Origin: Medicago truncatula
Taxonomy: Eukaryota; Streptophyta; Magnoliopsida; Fabales; Fabaceae
Direction: 5' to 3'
Assembly: GCF_003473485.1 (NCBI RefSeq)
Contig: NC_053046.1
Span: forward strand, 34,177,332-34,241,331
DNA: 64,000 nt
The translations under genes were made by a program, and so were the position numbers. This document shows positions 12,301 to 24,724 of this stretch, piece after piece (the first letter of the stretch is position 1; the number at the start of each line of letters is the position of its first letter). The notes beneath the pieces are model-generated. The model had not been told where the DNA came from, searched no databases, and saw only the letters and a list, made by a program, of their open reading frames with translations.

Positions 12301-14696
12301 TCAACAAAGATTTGTATGGTCCATTTCATATTATGCTACTCCAGTGTGGTTTTAGTAATTTTGCTTTTCAAGCTGTGCTTTGCTTTAGGTTTCTTTATAT
12401 TAAATTATGTTACATTCTATTAAATGGATGCTTAATAAATTTCAGATTGATGACTTGGATTTTCTGAATCAGATTGGGGTTGATCCAGAAAAGGTTAACT
12501 TGTCACAGCTTTGGTGAACTCATGAATTGAATTTTTACGTTCTTTATATTGGATGTAATTGTTTCTTGTGGTAGAATATTAGCAATTGGTTGATGTTTAG
12601 TGTACAAAATCAGACGGCTATGGAATCTGAAATTCTCACTCAGCTTGTCCTACTATTGCTGTGCTAACTATTTAACTGATGGATTCTAAACCTTTTACTG
12701 AAGGTAGCAAAATCACTGTTTGAGCTGTTTGCCGAAATGATATTTGTGCATGGTTACATGCATGGTGATCCACATCCTGGTAATATACTGGTTTCTCCTG
12801 AAGGTCGCAATGGTTTCTCTTTGGGTATGTACGTTTATTTGAGATCAATTTCAGTCTAATTGGACTCCAACTGAAACTTAGACGAGTGGAATAGTTGAAC
12901 TTTGGCCCACACTGACCCTTCTCTTTGGAACCATCATGCAGTTCTTCTAGATCATGCAGTCTACAGGGAATTAGATGAAGAATTTAGAAAAGACTTTTGT
13001 CAGCTATGGGAAGCTTTGGTTCTAAAGGACTCAAAGAAAACAATGTGGTTTGGCGAGCGATTTGGTGCTGGGAAGTATTCTCGATACTTGCCCATTATTT
13101 TCACTGGAACAACTATTGAAAGGTTCCTTCTTAACTTTGTCTATTAATTTAATGTGTCTAGTTTGCATTTTGACGAAAATATGGTTTTGGTCCCTGCAAA
13201 TATTCCTCGTTTTCGTTTTAGTCCCTGTAATTTTTTTTTGTTGTTTTTGGTCCCTGCAAATATGCCTTGTTTTGGTTTTGGTCCCACTTTTGTGATGATT
13301 TACACACGTGGCACATGATGACTGAACCCATTTATTAGAAAAATAGTCCCTGCAAAATCTTTTGATTTTTGAAAAGGTCTCTGCAAAATATTTTACTTTT
13401 GAAAATAGTCCTTGCAATAAGAACAAATCCCTCTGATAGAGAAGTGAAGCTAGGTTGAGCAGAAAAAATACATCCAAAGGTGAGAGTGGGACCAAACCTA
13501 GTGCATTCTTCAATGTCACTTGGGTTCTTTCGAGGGAGGTGCTTCAGCAGTTTGTCCTCCTGTTTGTAAAAAATTGTAAACAGAAATCCTGAAGCATCAA
13601 TTTCAGAACCGGGTGGCATGACCTGATCCAAGCCCAACCGATTCGTTGGAGCAGAATTCTTGCACATATTTGTTGTGGTATGTGATTGAATGTTTCCCCT
13701 CTCTTTGGTTCTTAGCCTATGATTCATTGCTTGAAACTCATCGACAGATATTAGCAGAAGGATGAAAAAAGTTTGTTGCGTCAATGAACTTGTTACGTTT
13801 TTGCTGTCTTTTGTTCGCATACTGTTCTTTTTGGAATGGCATCTGGTTCTCTTATGTGATCTTTGCTCCTAATAAGTTTTTTTTTAGTTAAAAAAATATG
13901 ACGTAACTTTTTTCTTGTGAGTTGCAGCAAATATTCTTCTGGAATGTCACTCAAGGAAAAAGAGAGTATGAAACATGAATTGAAATCTCTGTTGTTTGAG
14001 GACTTATCTTCATTCATGGAGTCTATGCCACCAGATTTTATTGCTATATTACGCGTAGAGTAAGAAACAGTGTTCATGCTTGTCGTATTGGATGCTAAAA
14101 TTTTGTTACTTGATGTAACTAATATTTCTTCGTCATTCTAGTGCACTGCTAAGGTCTACCATTAGAAAGATGGATGTCTCACGGCTCATCAGATTGTTAA
14201 CTTACACCAAATATGCAGTATATGGCCGTCTCTGTCCAAAATTGGATGGTGAATTGTGTAAAATGCCCGGAACAAACGTTTGTAAGTTACCTTGTAATTT
14301 CTTGAGTCTACATGAAAGCTTGCATTGATTATCAAGGCCTTGCAGAATGAGTTTTGCATCTTATCTTTCTTTGCATGCTTCCAGATTTTGCTGTGAAAGC
14401 TGTTTTCTTAAGTTCCATATCAACGCTAAAATATATTCGCATCCTAATCAAGGTCCTTTTTGGTGAGAACTCTTAATTATAATTTGATATTATATAATTA
14501 TCACCTCTAGTTTGAACTAACTAATATCATTTTTCTCCCTTTATCAGGGGCCATATTTGACAGTACCCCTTGGCAGCAGAAAGTGAAGAATGTACAAAAT
14601 TACTTGTATCGCAAGATTGGTAGTAGTGACTTCTGGGGCATTCTGGTCCATTCCGCCTTTCTTCTTTTTTGTATTCATCCTAATGCTTTGTTTTGA
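6308..14696 (+). CDS. ABC1/ADCK1-type atypical kinase (UbiB family), 556 aa
   Basis: Member of the UbiB/ABC1 kinase-like family, closest in pattern to Arabidopsis ATH9 and animal ADCK1; these proteins affect quinone and lipid metabolism in mitochondria or plastids. Sixteen exons: 6308-6457, 6532-6615, 6698-6838, 6936-7006, 7909-8002, 8942-9019, 10111-10177, 10508-10593, 10962-11012, 12446-12493, 12704-12824, 12942-13122, 13928-14059, 14142-14281, 14385-14462, 14548-14696. All phases close. Visible motifs: KAGQ (100-103), the Ala-rich loop IGAASIAQVH near 158-167, the VAIK lysine at 180, catalytic HGDPHPGN (310-317), and LLDHA (332-336), where family members usually show DHG or DFG. Residues 13-28 are hydrophobic and could be a membrane anchor or part of a targeting signal. 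The start is the only ATG in frame before the conserved region. Introns 4, 6, 8, 9 and 12 carry transposon relics. Confidence 0.93.
7102..7490. mobile_element. MITE-like element in ABC1K intron 4
   Basis: The ends are inverted copies: GTTTGGTATGGTAAAG on the left and TTTTTTACCAAACAAAAC on the right. The inside contains many AGCTTATA/TATAAGCT words in both orientations, a pattern seen in hAT-like miniature elements. No target duplication was established. About 45 bases further on (7535-7635) is a scrap of a different GGCCTGTTTG-type element. Confidence 0.45.
9121..9260. repeat. Transposon scrap in ABC1K intron 6
   Basis: Sequence of the 'TTTAGTCCCTATAA ... GGTCTCTGTG ... AAAAGCCCCC' type, a wording shared by many degenerate DNA-transposon ends in legumes. 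No matching inverted end is visible nearby, so this is an incomplete relic. Confidence 0.35.
10641..10914. mobile_element. Stowaway-like MITE in ABC1K intron 8
   Basis: The left end CTACCTCTGTCCCTAAATAT and the right end, read on the other strand as CTCGCTTTGTCTCTAATATA, are inverted copies. The element is flanked by TA on both sides (10639-10640 and 10915-10916), the target duplication of Tc1/mariner-derived Stowaway elements. It is 274 bp, non-coding and AT-rich inside. Confidence 0.6.
11391..11570 (+). mobile_element. Au-like SINE in ABC1K intron 9
   Basis: The sequence begins GGGAGCCTTGATGCAACGGT (A-box-like), has GTTTGAGTTTTGGAATCA (B-box-like), then CTCTTGCCAATGCAAGGCTA and TAGACCCTGCATGTAGGGGG. 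This follows, block for block, what I remember of the tRNA-derived Au SINE of angiosperms. It is diverged and internally damaged, and I could not define its target duplication. The 65-codon open frame across it is incidental. Confidence 0.65.
13160..13430. repeat. Degenerate 'GGTCCCTGCAAATAT' transposon fragment in ABC1K intron 12
   Basis: GTCCCTGCAAATATTCCTCG, GGTCCCTGCAAATATGCCTT and further GTCCCTGCAAAAT copies follow each other over about 250 bases. This is the wording of a common legume DNA-transposon end. No inverted partner is visible, so only one side seems to remain. Overlapping open frames on both strands here are chance. Confidence 0.45.
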
Positions 14697-17600
14697 ACAT
14701 TGAATTCTATGACTAAAGTGAGTGCTTGTTTGAATGTATACGAGCTCCGTCCCGATGCAGCTTGCAATCTACAAATAGCCAAAGAAAAAAGGGATCCATC
14801 TTCGTGCCTCCTTCTAAAAGCGAGTGGTGTATTGCCTTTCCAATTACATGTTTCTGTCAAATGCCACAAACTGTGTACAATAACAAATTATAGAATCAAA
14901 GTCTCAAACTGAATGATAAAATTACTACATAAGGTTTAGTGCCAAAGTCACACCGAAGCTTCTAGCACTACATTTATAACTTTATTATCTAGAGTGCCTT
15001 AAAAACAATTGATTCTGATTTTACTACCGAAAAATAAAAACAATTTGTTCAGATTTATCTACTAACATAAGAAATTGTGTGAGTATTTAGAAGAGCTAAT
15101 GAAAATAATTTATGACATGTTTATAAGTTATCTTTGACTTATTTCAATAGGTTCTATTTAAAAATAATGTAACTGATTTTCACTTTTTCTTTGATTACTT
15201 AAAATTGCTTATAAGAATTTATACGATAAGTGTTTTTTATTTTATTTTTAAATTATTTAATTAAGCTATTTTTTTGGGACAAAATTTAATAAACTCTGTT
15301 TCTTTATAAAAAAAAAAGTCAATGTGTTTGTTCTAATCACTGAAATGAACTAAGTTTCATTTTCTGGCATCAGATAGTTTACTGCAATTAAGTATTAAGT
15401 TCCATATTGGCTCTTCTTAATATTGAAAATCACCTAACAACCAAATTACTCAAACCCCCTCAAAAAATAAAATCAGACTACTCAAATTGGTCCTTTGTTT
15501 TGTTTTCTATTGAGTTTTACTAAATAAATTATCTTTTGTTTCTATGTTACAATTCTCAAACTATTAATCTCCTTCTATTTTTTTTAACAATTAATCTCTT
15601 TCTATTATTAAGGTTAATTAAGTTATTGAATTGAATTAAAAGATTAACATTTCTTGCTGAGCAATGTTATATCTCTAGAAAAATAACATCAAGAATTCTT
15701 CAAGAATAAAAAGCAGCCAATCACAATGCACTATTTGCCACAATTCAAGGAGGTGTGGCTAAAAGATAGGAAGTGAACAAATAAATCATGCAATTAAAAT
15801 TTGTCAACTGTGTCTTGAAAAATTGTTGATGCTATTTTTCTAGATAAATAGCATTTTCCTTGCTATATATCACAACAAAATTCTTCAAGAAAATTTTCCG
15901 AATCACCAAATATCATATAATCTTCAATTATTAAATTACTATTAAACTTAAAATCAGTCACCACATAACTAAGTAAGCTTCTTCCCTACTATCCACTTTT
16001 GTTTTATACTATGTTTGGTATCACATTTTTTTCACGGTGCACGTTTTCCAATGTCTTTTACCGTGATTTTATGAAGCTGGAAATTCCAGCTTTTGCCTAA
16101 ACGTGGGTTTTTTTAGCTTTGCACCGGTATTCCAAACACATACTTAATTGTTTGTGTAGAAAATCTAGATGCCACCTCCTACTATGTGTATTGGGAAAAC
16201 AAAAATGCCCAACTTTTAAAACTATCTATATTGTTATTTTTTTTTTTTTACGGAAATCATGTTGATTGTTACTCAAACCTTTTTTTCACTGTGATAGAGA
16301 ATGGTTGGAGCATCTTATTGTGTCTAATGGTTTAAAAAAACAATTCGTGTATTTGTCGTGAACTTTTTTTTCGCTGGATTAAGCATTTCTGTTAAAAGAT
16401 AGGTGCATATCTCTTAGATGTTTTTTTATAGATTAATACTGTTTTTTTATAGATTAATACATGAATTTAATTAATATACTCTTCTAGTGGATAATTATTT
16501 TACACATGCATCCAATAATTTATTGTCGTATTAATTAATGAATATGAAAACACATGAGTTGTCGTATTCATTGATTGATGTGGCAACACACATCATTGAA
16601 TGCAGGGCTAAATAAGTTTTTCATCCCTATAAATATGGTAAATTTTGATTTTAGTCCATAAAAAATGAGATGTTTTCATCCTCACAATATTTTTTTTTGT
16701 TTTAGTTTTGGTCCCTAATGGATATAATTTTGACATCTATTTTTGAAACATAATATGAATATATAAAGGATAAACATAATAAACAGACATAACATAGATA
16801 CATCTTGATCATAAAAGAGTTATAATCCGGACATTTTTATGAACATAAATTGGTCTTGTTCAAAAATGAACATAAATTGGTCATTAAGGACCAAAAACAA
16901 AATAAAAAATTGTGAGATGAAAACATTCAATTTTATTTTATAGAGACTAAAATCAAAATTCGCTATATCTATAAAGAAGAAAAACTTATTTAACCCTTAA
17001 ACTCGATATATATTACATGCTTTGTTTTGACAAAGTATATATTACATATTGCTAAATGACTAATACTAACAAGTCTTGATAAAGGATAAGACTACATAAC
17101 TTTCATTAAGAATAAGTTATTATTAGTTTAATAAAAGTATAAATATTTTTTGTAAGAAAAAGTATAAATATTTTTATAAACAACGTATTGGTTCAACTGG
17201 TAAGGAATTGCCCCTTCAGAAAAAGTGGAAAGGGACTTGGCGGCCTTGTTAGGTTTTTTTTAAGGAGTTTTATTTCTAACGTATGAAAAAAAATTCAATT
17301 GGAAGGAAAGACCCTGTGTTGTGTGTCTCACAGATTTTCTCATAAAAATTAGTCATTGCTAAATAGTAGTAAAACTTTGTTTGGATATCATGGTAACAAA
17401 AAAGTATATATATTTTATTTATTTTAAAAAAGCAAATGACACTTTTTTTTTTTTACAAAAGCTGATGACACTTGCTAAAAGTAAAACAATTCATCCAACA
17501 GTAATAATAGTAATAAACATACTAAATAGAGACAAATTCACAGTGCAATCCATATAATTCGGTAAATGAATGAAAATAGGATGGTGTAAGTTTTGTGATG

Positions 17601-17729
17601 ATTAGTATTTACATAAGTAACTAACTTAATCACATTTCTTTCATACACACATCTTTCATCACAGCACTCACTCTCTCACTGAACAACAAACATCCATATC
17701 TGATCTGAGCTAGGCAGCCACCGTACACG
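14697..17729. other. Intergenic between ABC1K and GAD
   Basis: AT-rich DNA without a supported gene. It contains one MITE (16605-16996). The last 100 bases before the GAD ATG are C/A/T-rich and probably form its 5' leader. I saw no convincing promoter element. Confidence 0.5.
16605..16996. mobile_element. MITE with long imperfect inverted repeats
   Basis: Left end GGGCTAAATAAGTTTTTC; the right end reads on the other strand GGGTTAAATAAGTTTTTC. Similarity continues inward through the TTTTGATTTTAGTCC and ATGTTTTCATC segments on both arms. It is 392 bp and non-coding. A second element with the same kind of ends lies at 30124-30410. No clean target duplication was found. Confidence 0.6.
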
Positions 17730-20700
17730 ATGGTTCTATCAGAAACTGCAACCCATATGGACGCCTCTGTCCATTCAACATTCGCCTCTCGCTATGTCCG
17801 CACATCCCTTCCCAGGTTTGTCACTTTTTTTTTATGTTACCATGTTATTGGTACGAAGTTTCCTCCGCCATTTAATTTCTAGCTATATGTATGTATTATA
17901 TGGTTATCATTACACATTGATATACTGATGGCACATTATATATGTACAATGCATGTAGGTTCAAGATGGGGGAGAATTCGATCCCAAAGGAAGCTGCGTA
18001 TCAGATCATAAACGATGAGTTGATGCTTGATGGTAACCCTAGGCTGAATCTTGCATCATTCGTCACCACATGGATGGAACCAGAATGCGACAAACTCATC
18101 ATGGCTTCAATTAACAAAAACTACGTCGACATGGATGAATATCCTGTCACCACTGAGCTCCAGGTCATACATTCATGCACTCTCAATAATTAACGTACAT
18201 ATATGCATGTTGTTTTTAATTATTAAAATAACAAAATAAATTATTTACAAAATATTAGTCTAGAATTGCAAAATCATAATATGCGATCAAAGGTAAAATC
18301 ATAATTAAGAGTATATTACTGGGCTATCTGTAAAAAAATAAAAAAATATACTGCTGGGCTAACTAAAAAAAATGGAAAAGAAAGTATATCTAGGGGACGA
18401 TGAGTATGAGTATGAGTATGAGATATGCGAATCAAGTCATTCAAATCAGTCAACTTATATTTTAACCGAAATCCAATCAAGTCGAGATCCAACCAGTTTA
18501 AACGTGTTTGATTGGGGCAGCGGATTTTGAACATACAAATCCAATTCAATGATAGGATATACACATTTATATTTTATTTTTCTTAAAAAAGTAACACAAC
18601 CACTTTCCCTGAATCTATTTTTTTCCCTTACAATTATAGTTTTAATTAATTGTAAAACTTAACTTTAAATCTAATTTGAGAGACATCATGATTCCTTCAT
18701 TCACATTCTTCCCTTTGTTTAAGATAATATGCATTTGCTATTGAATTTGATTCAAATTGTGGATGCATTTTTAAACATTCAATATGTGTTTTATGTTTTG
18801 AGTACTAGAATTTTATATTTTTTTTAATGATTAAGTCGTACCACAAATTTGTTCAATGAATTACACTTTTTATAATTTAAAGAGTCATGTTAACAAGTGT
18901 CATTAAGTCATTGTTTAAAAAATCTGAAGAAGAAAAAAATGAAATTTTATTTTGGAAATACAAGGATTTGTTCCCTAGTATATTTATCAAAATTTTACGA
19001 GATTGAGTTTGCATAGCTCTTGGACCATCTGTTTTTTCAAATGAACCCCTTTCTCTTTTTCATTTTATTTTTCTCATAATTCCTTTATCGAAAATTAGAT
19101 TTCTTAACACTTTCCCAACCCTTATCACAAACTAAGATGCATATACATTACTTCTACTTCCCCCTCTCATTATCATCCATATTCTCACATATATAGTCAT
19201 ACTCATGTTTAAGTTAATTTCTTGTTCAACATTAGATGAAAATACTCATCGTTATTATTATGAGACACATTTAAAAAAGAATGTATTGTTTAATTAATTA
19301 TTTCAGTTGCTTCAAGAATTTCCTATATATATGTGACTCGGCATGTTCTAATTATTATTGGTCGTGATGTCAAACATTTTTTAATGTAAGTATTCATAAA
19401 TCATCATAAACATATGCGAAAAACACAATATTTTTTATTAAAAAATTGTATACCATAAACTTAAAAGTTTACGTTATATCTTGATAACATAAAGGTGAGG
19501 TGTGGAAGAAAAAAATAGAGAAGAATATTTTTATCCGAATAGGAAATAATGTGGAGGTGTGGTACAGATGTAAGGACATGGATAATATTATCTTCCCTTC
19601 ATTTTTCTTTAAAATAACCATTCTTGGCTATTACCAACCCGTGAGTAGTGTGTACCCAATAGACCACAAGATGGGTGAGAATTTTAGGGTTTTTTTTTTT
19701 TTTTTTTTGGGAAAGAATTTTAGGTTGAGTCGCTTCTCTTATTTCACACTTTTGCCTAAACCTTAATATTAAAATTGTGATTCATTGGTTATTGTAAATG
19801 AAATTCAAAATATTCTTAAGCAGAAGGCGCAGAGAAAACTATATGTTTTCAATATTTTTTCCTGTGCAAAATTTTGTTTTCATCTTGGAAAGTTGAATGT
19901 GTAAGGACAAAATTAAAACCTGTATTTTTTAAGAGTAAGATTACAACAGAATTTAGCAAAAATCCAAATCTATCCACCTCATTGCCAATCTTCTCTGAGT
20001 CCCCACATGCATGAAAATTCTCCAAAAATTAATAATTTAGTTAAGGAGAATATATCTTCCTCTATACAAAAGTAACTAATATTCTTACCCAATGAGAGGT
20101 AAACAAAAGTAAACGTCATCCTCTTCTCTATCTATACTAACAACAAACAAATAAGGTCATTATGAATCGCATGTGTTGTTGAAAGGAGGAACACCAAGTT
20201 GGCATGCATGTGGGTCTTGAATAGTAACTATATCCATACACATGCATAATAAATTAATAACTTCGTACTACAATATAGTAATAAATTTATAACATTGTAC
20301 TAGCTAGAAACTAGGGGGCAATAATATTATTTGGGTGATTTAGTATTATCCTACATAATTCAAATGAGTATAGCTAAATATAAAAGACAAATACATATTA
20401 AATCTCATAATTTGTCAAATATTCCAAATGTGACACTTACTTAATATAAGACAAAAAAAAATATTCAAGTGATTTTTCAGTACTTGATTTTCCCTGTATT
20501 CTAATAACCCTCTAGCTATTATAATTTGATGTTTTTGAAAATTTCAAAATATTTGAGTTTGCTACTATATTTTGAATTTCAAATGACGTTACCATGCAGA
20601 ACCGTTGTGTTAATATGATAGCTCATCTTTTCAATGCACCACTGGAAGACTCAGAACCTGCAGTTGGTGTTGGCACTGTTGGCTCATCAGAGGCCATAAT

Positions 20701-23057
20701 GTTAGCTGGATTGGCATTCAAGAGGAAGTGGCAAAACAGAAGGAAAAGTGAAGGGAAGTCTTGTGAAAATCCCAACATTGTCACTGGTGCCAATGTTCAG
20801 GTCTAACACATGTTTTGTTCTGCCAATTGTACAAAGAGCATCCATCATGACTATTGTTGAAATTTGTTTCTGAAAATTATGGCTCCAATTTTTATAATGA
20901 GTCGTTAATCGAGTTTAATCGTGTTTGTATGAAGGTTTGCTGGGAGAAATTCGCAAGGTACTTCGAGGTGGAACTGAAAGAGGTGAAGCTGAGGGATGGA
21001 TACTATGTAATGGACCCTGAAAAAGCTGCGGAAATGGTGGACGAGAACACTATCTGTGTTGCTGCTATTCTTGGTTCCACGCTAAATGGAGAATTCGAAG
21101 ATGTCAAGCGCTTAAACGATCTCCTAGTTGAAAAAAATGCCGAAACTGGGTACTTCTCTCACTCTCGTTTTGTGTACCTTTTTTTTTTTTTTTTGTAGGA
21201 TACAGATTCCCTACTGTTATAATACCAAAGTTAGTCATTGATTAGAGATCGAACAACTCCTGTTATACATAGATTAAATTAACTTTAGACGATCTTATTT
21301 CGCATATCAAGTTTAAACTTAGACTTGAATTGACATGTGAAATCCTTTGGCAGTTGGGACACTCCAATTCATGTGGATGCAGCAAGTGGTGGATTCATTG
21401 CACCATTTCTTTATCCAGAGCTTGTGTGGGACTTTCGTTTATCACTTGTGAAGAGTATTAATGTTAGTGGACACAAATATGGTCTAGTCTATGCTGGTAT
21501 TGGTTGGATTATCTGGAGAAGCAAAGAAGACCTTCCTGAGGAACTCATTTTCCACATTAACTACCTTGGAGCTGACCAACCAACCTTCACTCTCAACTTC
21601 TCCAAAGGTAAACATAGAATTGATACAACCAATAGAATACACTTGGATCACTCTCACTATGATCTGGTACTATTTATTAGCTTTTACTTTATCATACTGA
21701 TTTGTTTCATAAACTAACCAATGCAGGTTCTAGCCAAGTTATTGCTCAGTACTACCAACTGATTCGTTTGGGTTATGAGGTAAGTAAGACACTGAGAGTG
21801 ACAAACTCTACCAACCAATTTTTTGCTGCTCTACATGTAAACTCACAAGTATCAAACATCTTAACTAAGTGCTTATCATATATGTATAAGCTATTTATGT
21901 AACAAAAGATAAAATCAAATCAAATTGTCTTTACGTAAACGAAAGGCTGTTTTCATACGCTATCTCAAAGAGCTTATGAAAATAAGCAGAAAACAGGTTA
22001 TGAAAATATCATAAGTTGTTTCCATAAGCGCTTATAGCAGTAGAGAAACTCAAATAAGTCAATCCATACAGGCCCTATAACTAAAACTTTTAAGTGAAAT
22101 GATTGAGGAGGAGCTTTGACATAACCATTAGAGTTGTAGTCAAATGATTAATTAGGAAGCTACAAGTTTGAGTTCTAGAATCAATCTCCCATAAGTGTAA
22201 GATAAGACTAAGAGACTCGCATTGAGTTCAACCCTTCTTGGATCATGCTGACATGGCAGGTAGGAACTTTATGGACTTGGATCCTCTGTAGCCTCTCAAG
22301 CCTCTCCAACTACATCTTGATCACTGGATTAATTTAGCGGATGAGTATTATATTTCTACATCTTGTTAGATTTATCTAACTACCGAAGTGTGACTGAAGA
22401 GATCGCAGAGGCAGCAGATGATCTGAATCAGAACATTACAACACCAAGTCATCCTTTTATAGTTACATTACAATACATGATCCTAATCACATAAAACATT
22501 TTTCTGAAACTTAATGCTGCGTATAATTGATAATTTCTTTGTTAATTGGGTTGTAGGGATATAGAAATGTGATGGAAAACTGTAGAGACAACATGATGGT
22601 GCTTAAGGATGGGCTCGAGAAAACAGAGCGGTTTGAGATTGTATCCAAAGATGAAGGCGTACCATTAGTGGCTTTCACTTTGAAGGACCACAATAACTTT
22701 AACGAATTCCAAATCTCTGATATGCTGAAGCGCCATGGTTGGATAATTCCGGCATACACCATGCCACCGGATGCAGAACACGTGACAGTGCTCCGTGTTG
22801 TGATCAGGGAGGACTTCTCGCGCACCTTTGCAGAGCGTCTTGTCATTGACATCACCAGGGTGATCCACGAGCTGGATTTGGTTCCTTCGAGGGTAGTCAG
22901 TACAAACACCATAACAGTTACTGGTGGAGAAGAAGATGCAGACAATGATGGCACAGTAACGATTGCTAACCAGAGTGTACTGGAGACTCAAAGGAAAATC
23001 ACTACAGCTTGGAAGAAATTTGTGATGAACAGGAAGAAGACAAATGGTGTTTGTTAG
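17730..23057 (+). CDS. GAD: Glutamate decarboxylase, calmodulin-binding, 504 aa
   Basis: PLP-dependent enzyme converting glutamate to GABA and CO2 in the cytosol. Exons: 17730-17815, 17959-18163, 20600-20800, 20935-21149, 21354-21607, 21727-21779, 22557-23057; all phases close. The protein starts [20 protein letters not shown], carries [14 protein letters not shown], the cofactor region [12 protein letters not shown], and [15 protein letters not shown] with the PLP-binding lysine at residue 277. The last 20 residues (485-504) are [20 protein letters not shown], basic with a central tryptophan at 490, as in plant GADs activated by Ca2+/calmodulin. Length is typical of plant GADs (about 500). 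Introns 2 (2.4 kb) and 6 (0.8 kb) are the longest; intron 6 holds a MITE. Likely control is by Ca2+/calmodulin through the tail. Confidence 0.96.
21865..22077. mobile_element. Legume 'GGCCTGTTTGG'-type MITE copy in GAD intron 6
   Basis: Contains TATGTAACAAAAGATAAAAT, AGCTTATGAAAATAAGC, TTTCCATAAGCGCTTATAGC and ends in AATCCATACAGGCCCT. I recognise this order as a widespread legume miniature element with ends of the type GGGCCTGTTTGG. The left end is eroded. A related copy in the other orientation lies at 52453-52606. Confidence 0.5.
22130..22330 (+). repeat. SINE-like sequence in GAD intron 6
   Basis: A tRNA-like B-box region (AAGTTTGAGTTCTAGAATCA) is followed by an unstructured tail ending near TGATCACTGG. 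It resembles a tRNA-derived SINE, but no end or target duplication was identified. Confidence 0.25.
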
Positions 23058-24724
23058 AGCCTTTTTTTGGATAATTTTGAAGCTAAATAAGAGTGAGTTT
23101 ATGTATTTTTTATACATGAATAAATTAGGCAGTATATTTGAGTAACTCAAGCCATTTCTCTAATTCAGATTTTGATTGAGGTGAAAACAAGCTATATATG
23201 TATGCTCTCAACTACAAGTTATTATTAATATATTCCCAAAATATTGTTTGAATTTTCTTATTAATTGTTCTTAAATTTATGTTTAAGCTATACTCATCTT
23301 TAGTTTTCCAATACATAATTTGATGTCTCTTATTTTTATTGTTTCACTTATTTGTGTGTTTGGGAACACTGCAATATTTGTAGATATCCATTTTTACTAA
23401 AAAAAATATTGGCATAACTTAGAAAGCAGAATATAATGTACAATTTCTAATAAAATATTAATACTTAAAATGTTAGTTTTAATACACTGTCAAATGTATA
23501 AAATACAAGTTTAATACATAGTATGTGTATTAACTAACCTGAGATAACATCTTCATGAATCAATACGTTCATTTAGCTCCCATTCCTCATCAAAGTTTTA
23601 GCAACTCTGAACTGAGAAATCCACCATGCTAGAAAGGTCAATATGATGGCAAGTAGAGTAGGAGTTGTGTAAACGATTAAAAGATAATCACAGTCATTTA
23701 GAGGTACTCACCTGCATAGTGGCTTCTCAATTTTATGTGCATGAAACAGAAAGAGTAGCTATTGACTGCATACCAGAAAAGGTTGACATCTAAACAGTAC
23801 ATATCAAACAAGATGTGTGCGATCATATAAGTTTGCCAAGGAAATGTCCATGAAATATTAAGTTAAAATTACGCGTTTAGTTTATTAAATATTGACAAAT
23901 TACTAGTGGCACCAAAAATACAATGAAGTTCTAACTTCTAATGGCACCAAAAATAATTAGCAAAAGATGAACATTGAAGCCATCGGGAGTCAAAATTCTA
24001 TCAACAGGCAAACACAGAAAGATAGTGTGAAATATTTAAAGGGCAGTTATTAAAGCTAGGGAGTTCAACATTAATCTACAGAAACAGGGTAGTAATACAT
24101 TAATCTAAACACTTATCCCCTAAACTAAAACTTGCATTAAAGAGAAGTGCAATTTTTATTTTTATTTTGAAGGAGAAGTGCAGTTGTTGTAAGTCACAAA
24201 AAAAGAACACACTTGCATGCACACATAGGCATATTACTGAACTTTATAAGTGGAATTATACAGAAACTTGGAAAGCCATGGAGAAGACATAATAGATTTC
24301 ACCTTTATTAATTATTATACCATGGTAACAAAATTCAAATTTTCAACAGAAAGGTTGTTTAACATCAATTTCTTAATTCAAACTTGCCTTATACAAGTCC
24401 GTGTCCATTAGAACTAGAACAATGATCTAAGCAAAAGTCCCATAACCTTCCCCAGATTGTGCTAGTAACATTCTACAGTAACATCTTGCGTTGCTCTGCA
24501 TCATCAGATGAATGAACCACTTGTGTTGAATAAATTTGCGCCAAAATGTGTACACCAGAGGCAGAATTGCATAAATAAACCCCAAAATTTCTTTCTCAAG
24601 GTCCTTAATTGCATGCTATTGTCATTGACTTTACATCATGAACAAATGAATACATATATATCTCTATCTCTATTTACACCGAGTCAATAATTAAAAATGG
24701 CCGTGTTCAACCGAAAGATTTCCA
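23058..24724. other. Intergenic between convergent GAD and lectin receptor kinase genes
   Basis: Contains the 3' UTRs of both genes. An AATAAA lies at 23119-23124, about 60 bases after the GAD stop, and is a plausible polyadenylation signal. I see no gene; open frames here are short and unlike any family I know. Confidence 0.5.

Noticed and set aside
13031-13820. Two overlapping minus-strand frames of about 160 codons
   Set aside because: They run across ABC1K exon 12 and the degenerate GGTCCCTGCAAATAT repeat; no domain is recognisable and the exon on the other strand is clearly coding.
17180-17260. tRNA-like stretch (TTGGTTCAACTGGTAAGGAA)
   Set aside because: Does not fold into a cloverleaf and has no partner B box; perhaps an eroded SINE head, but unsupported.
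22511-23150. Minus-strand frames of 147 and 161 codons
   Set aside because: Antisense shadows of the last GAD exon, with no independent features.
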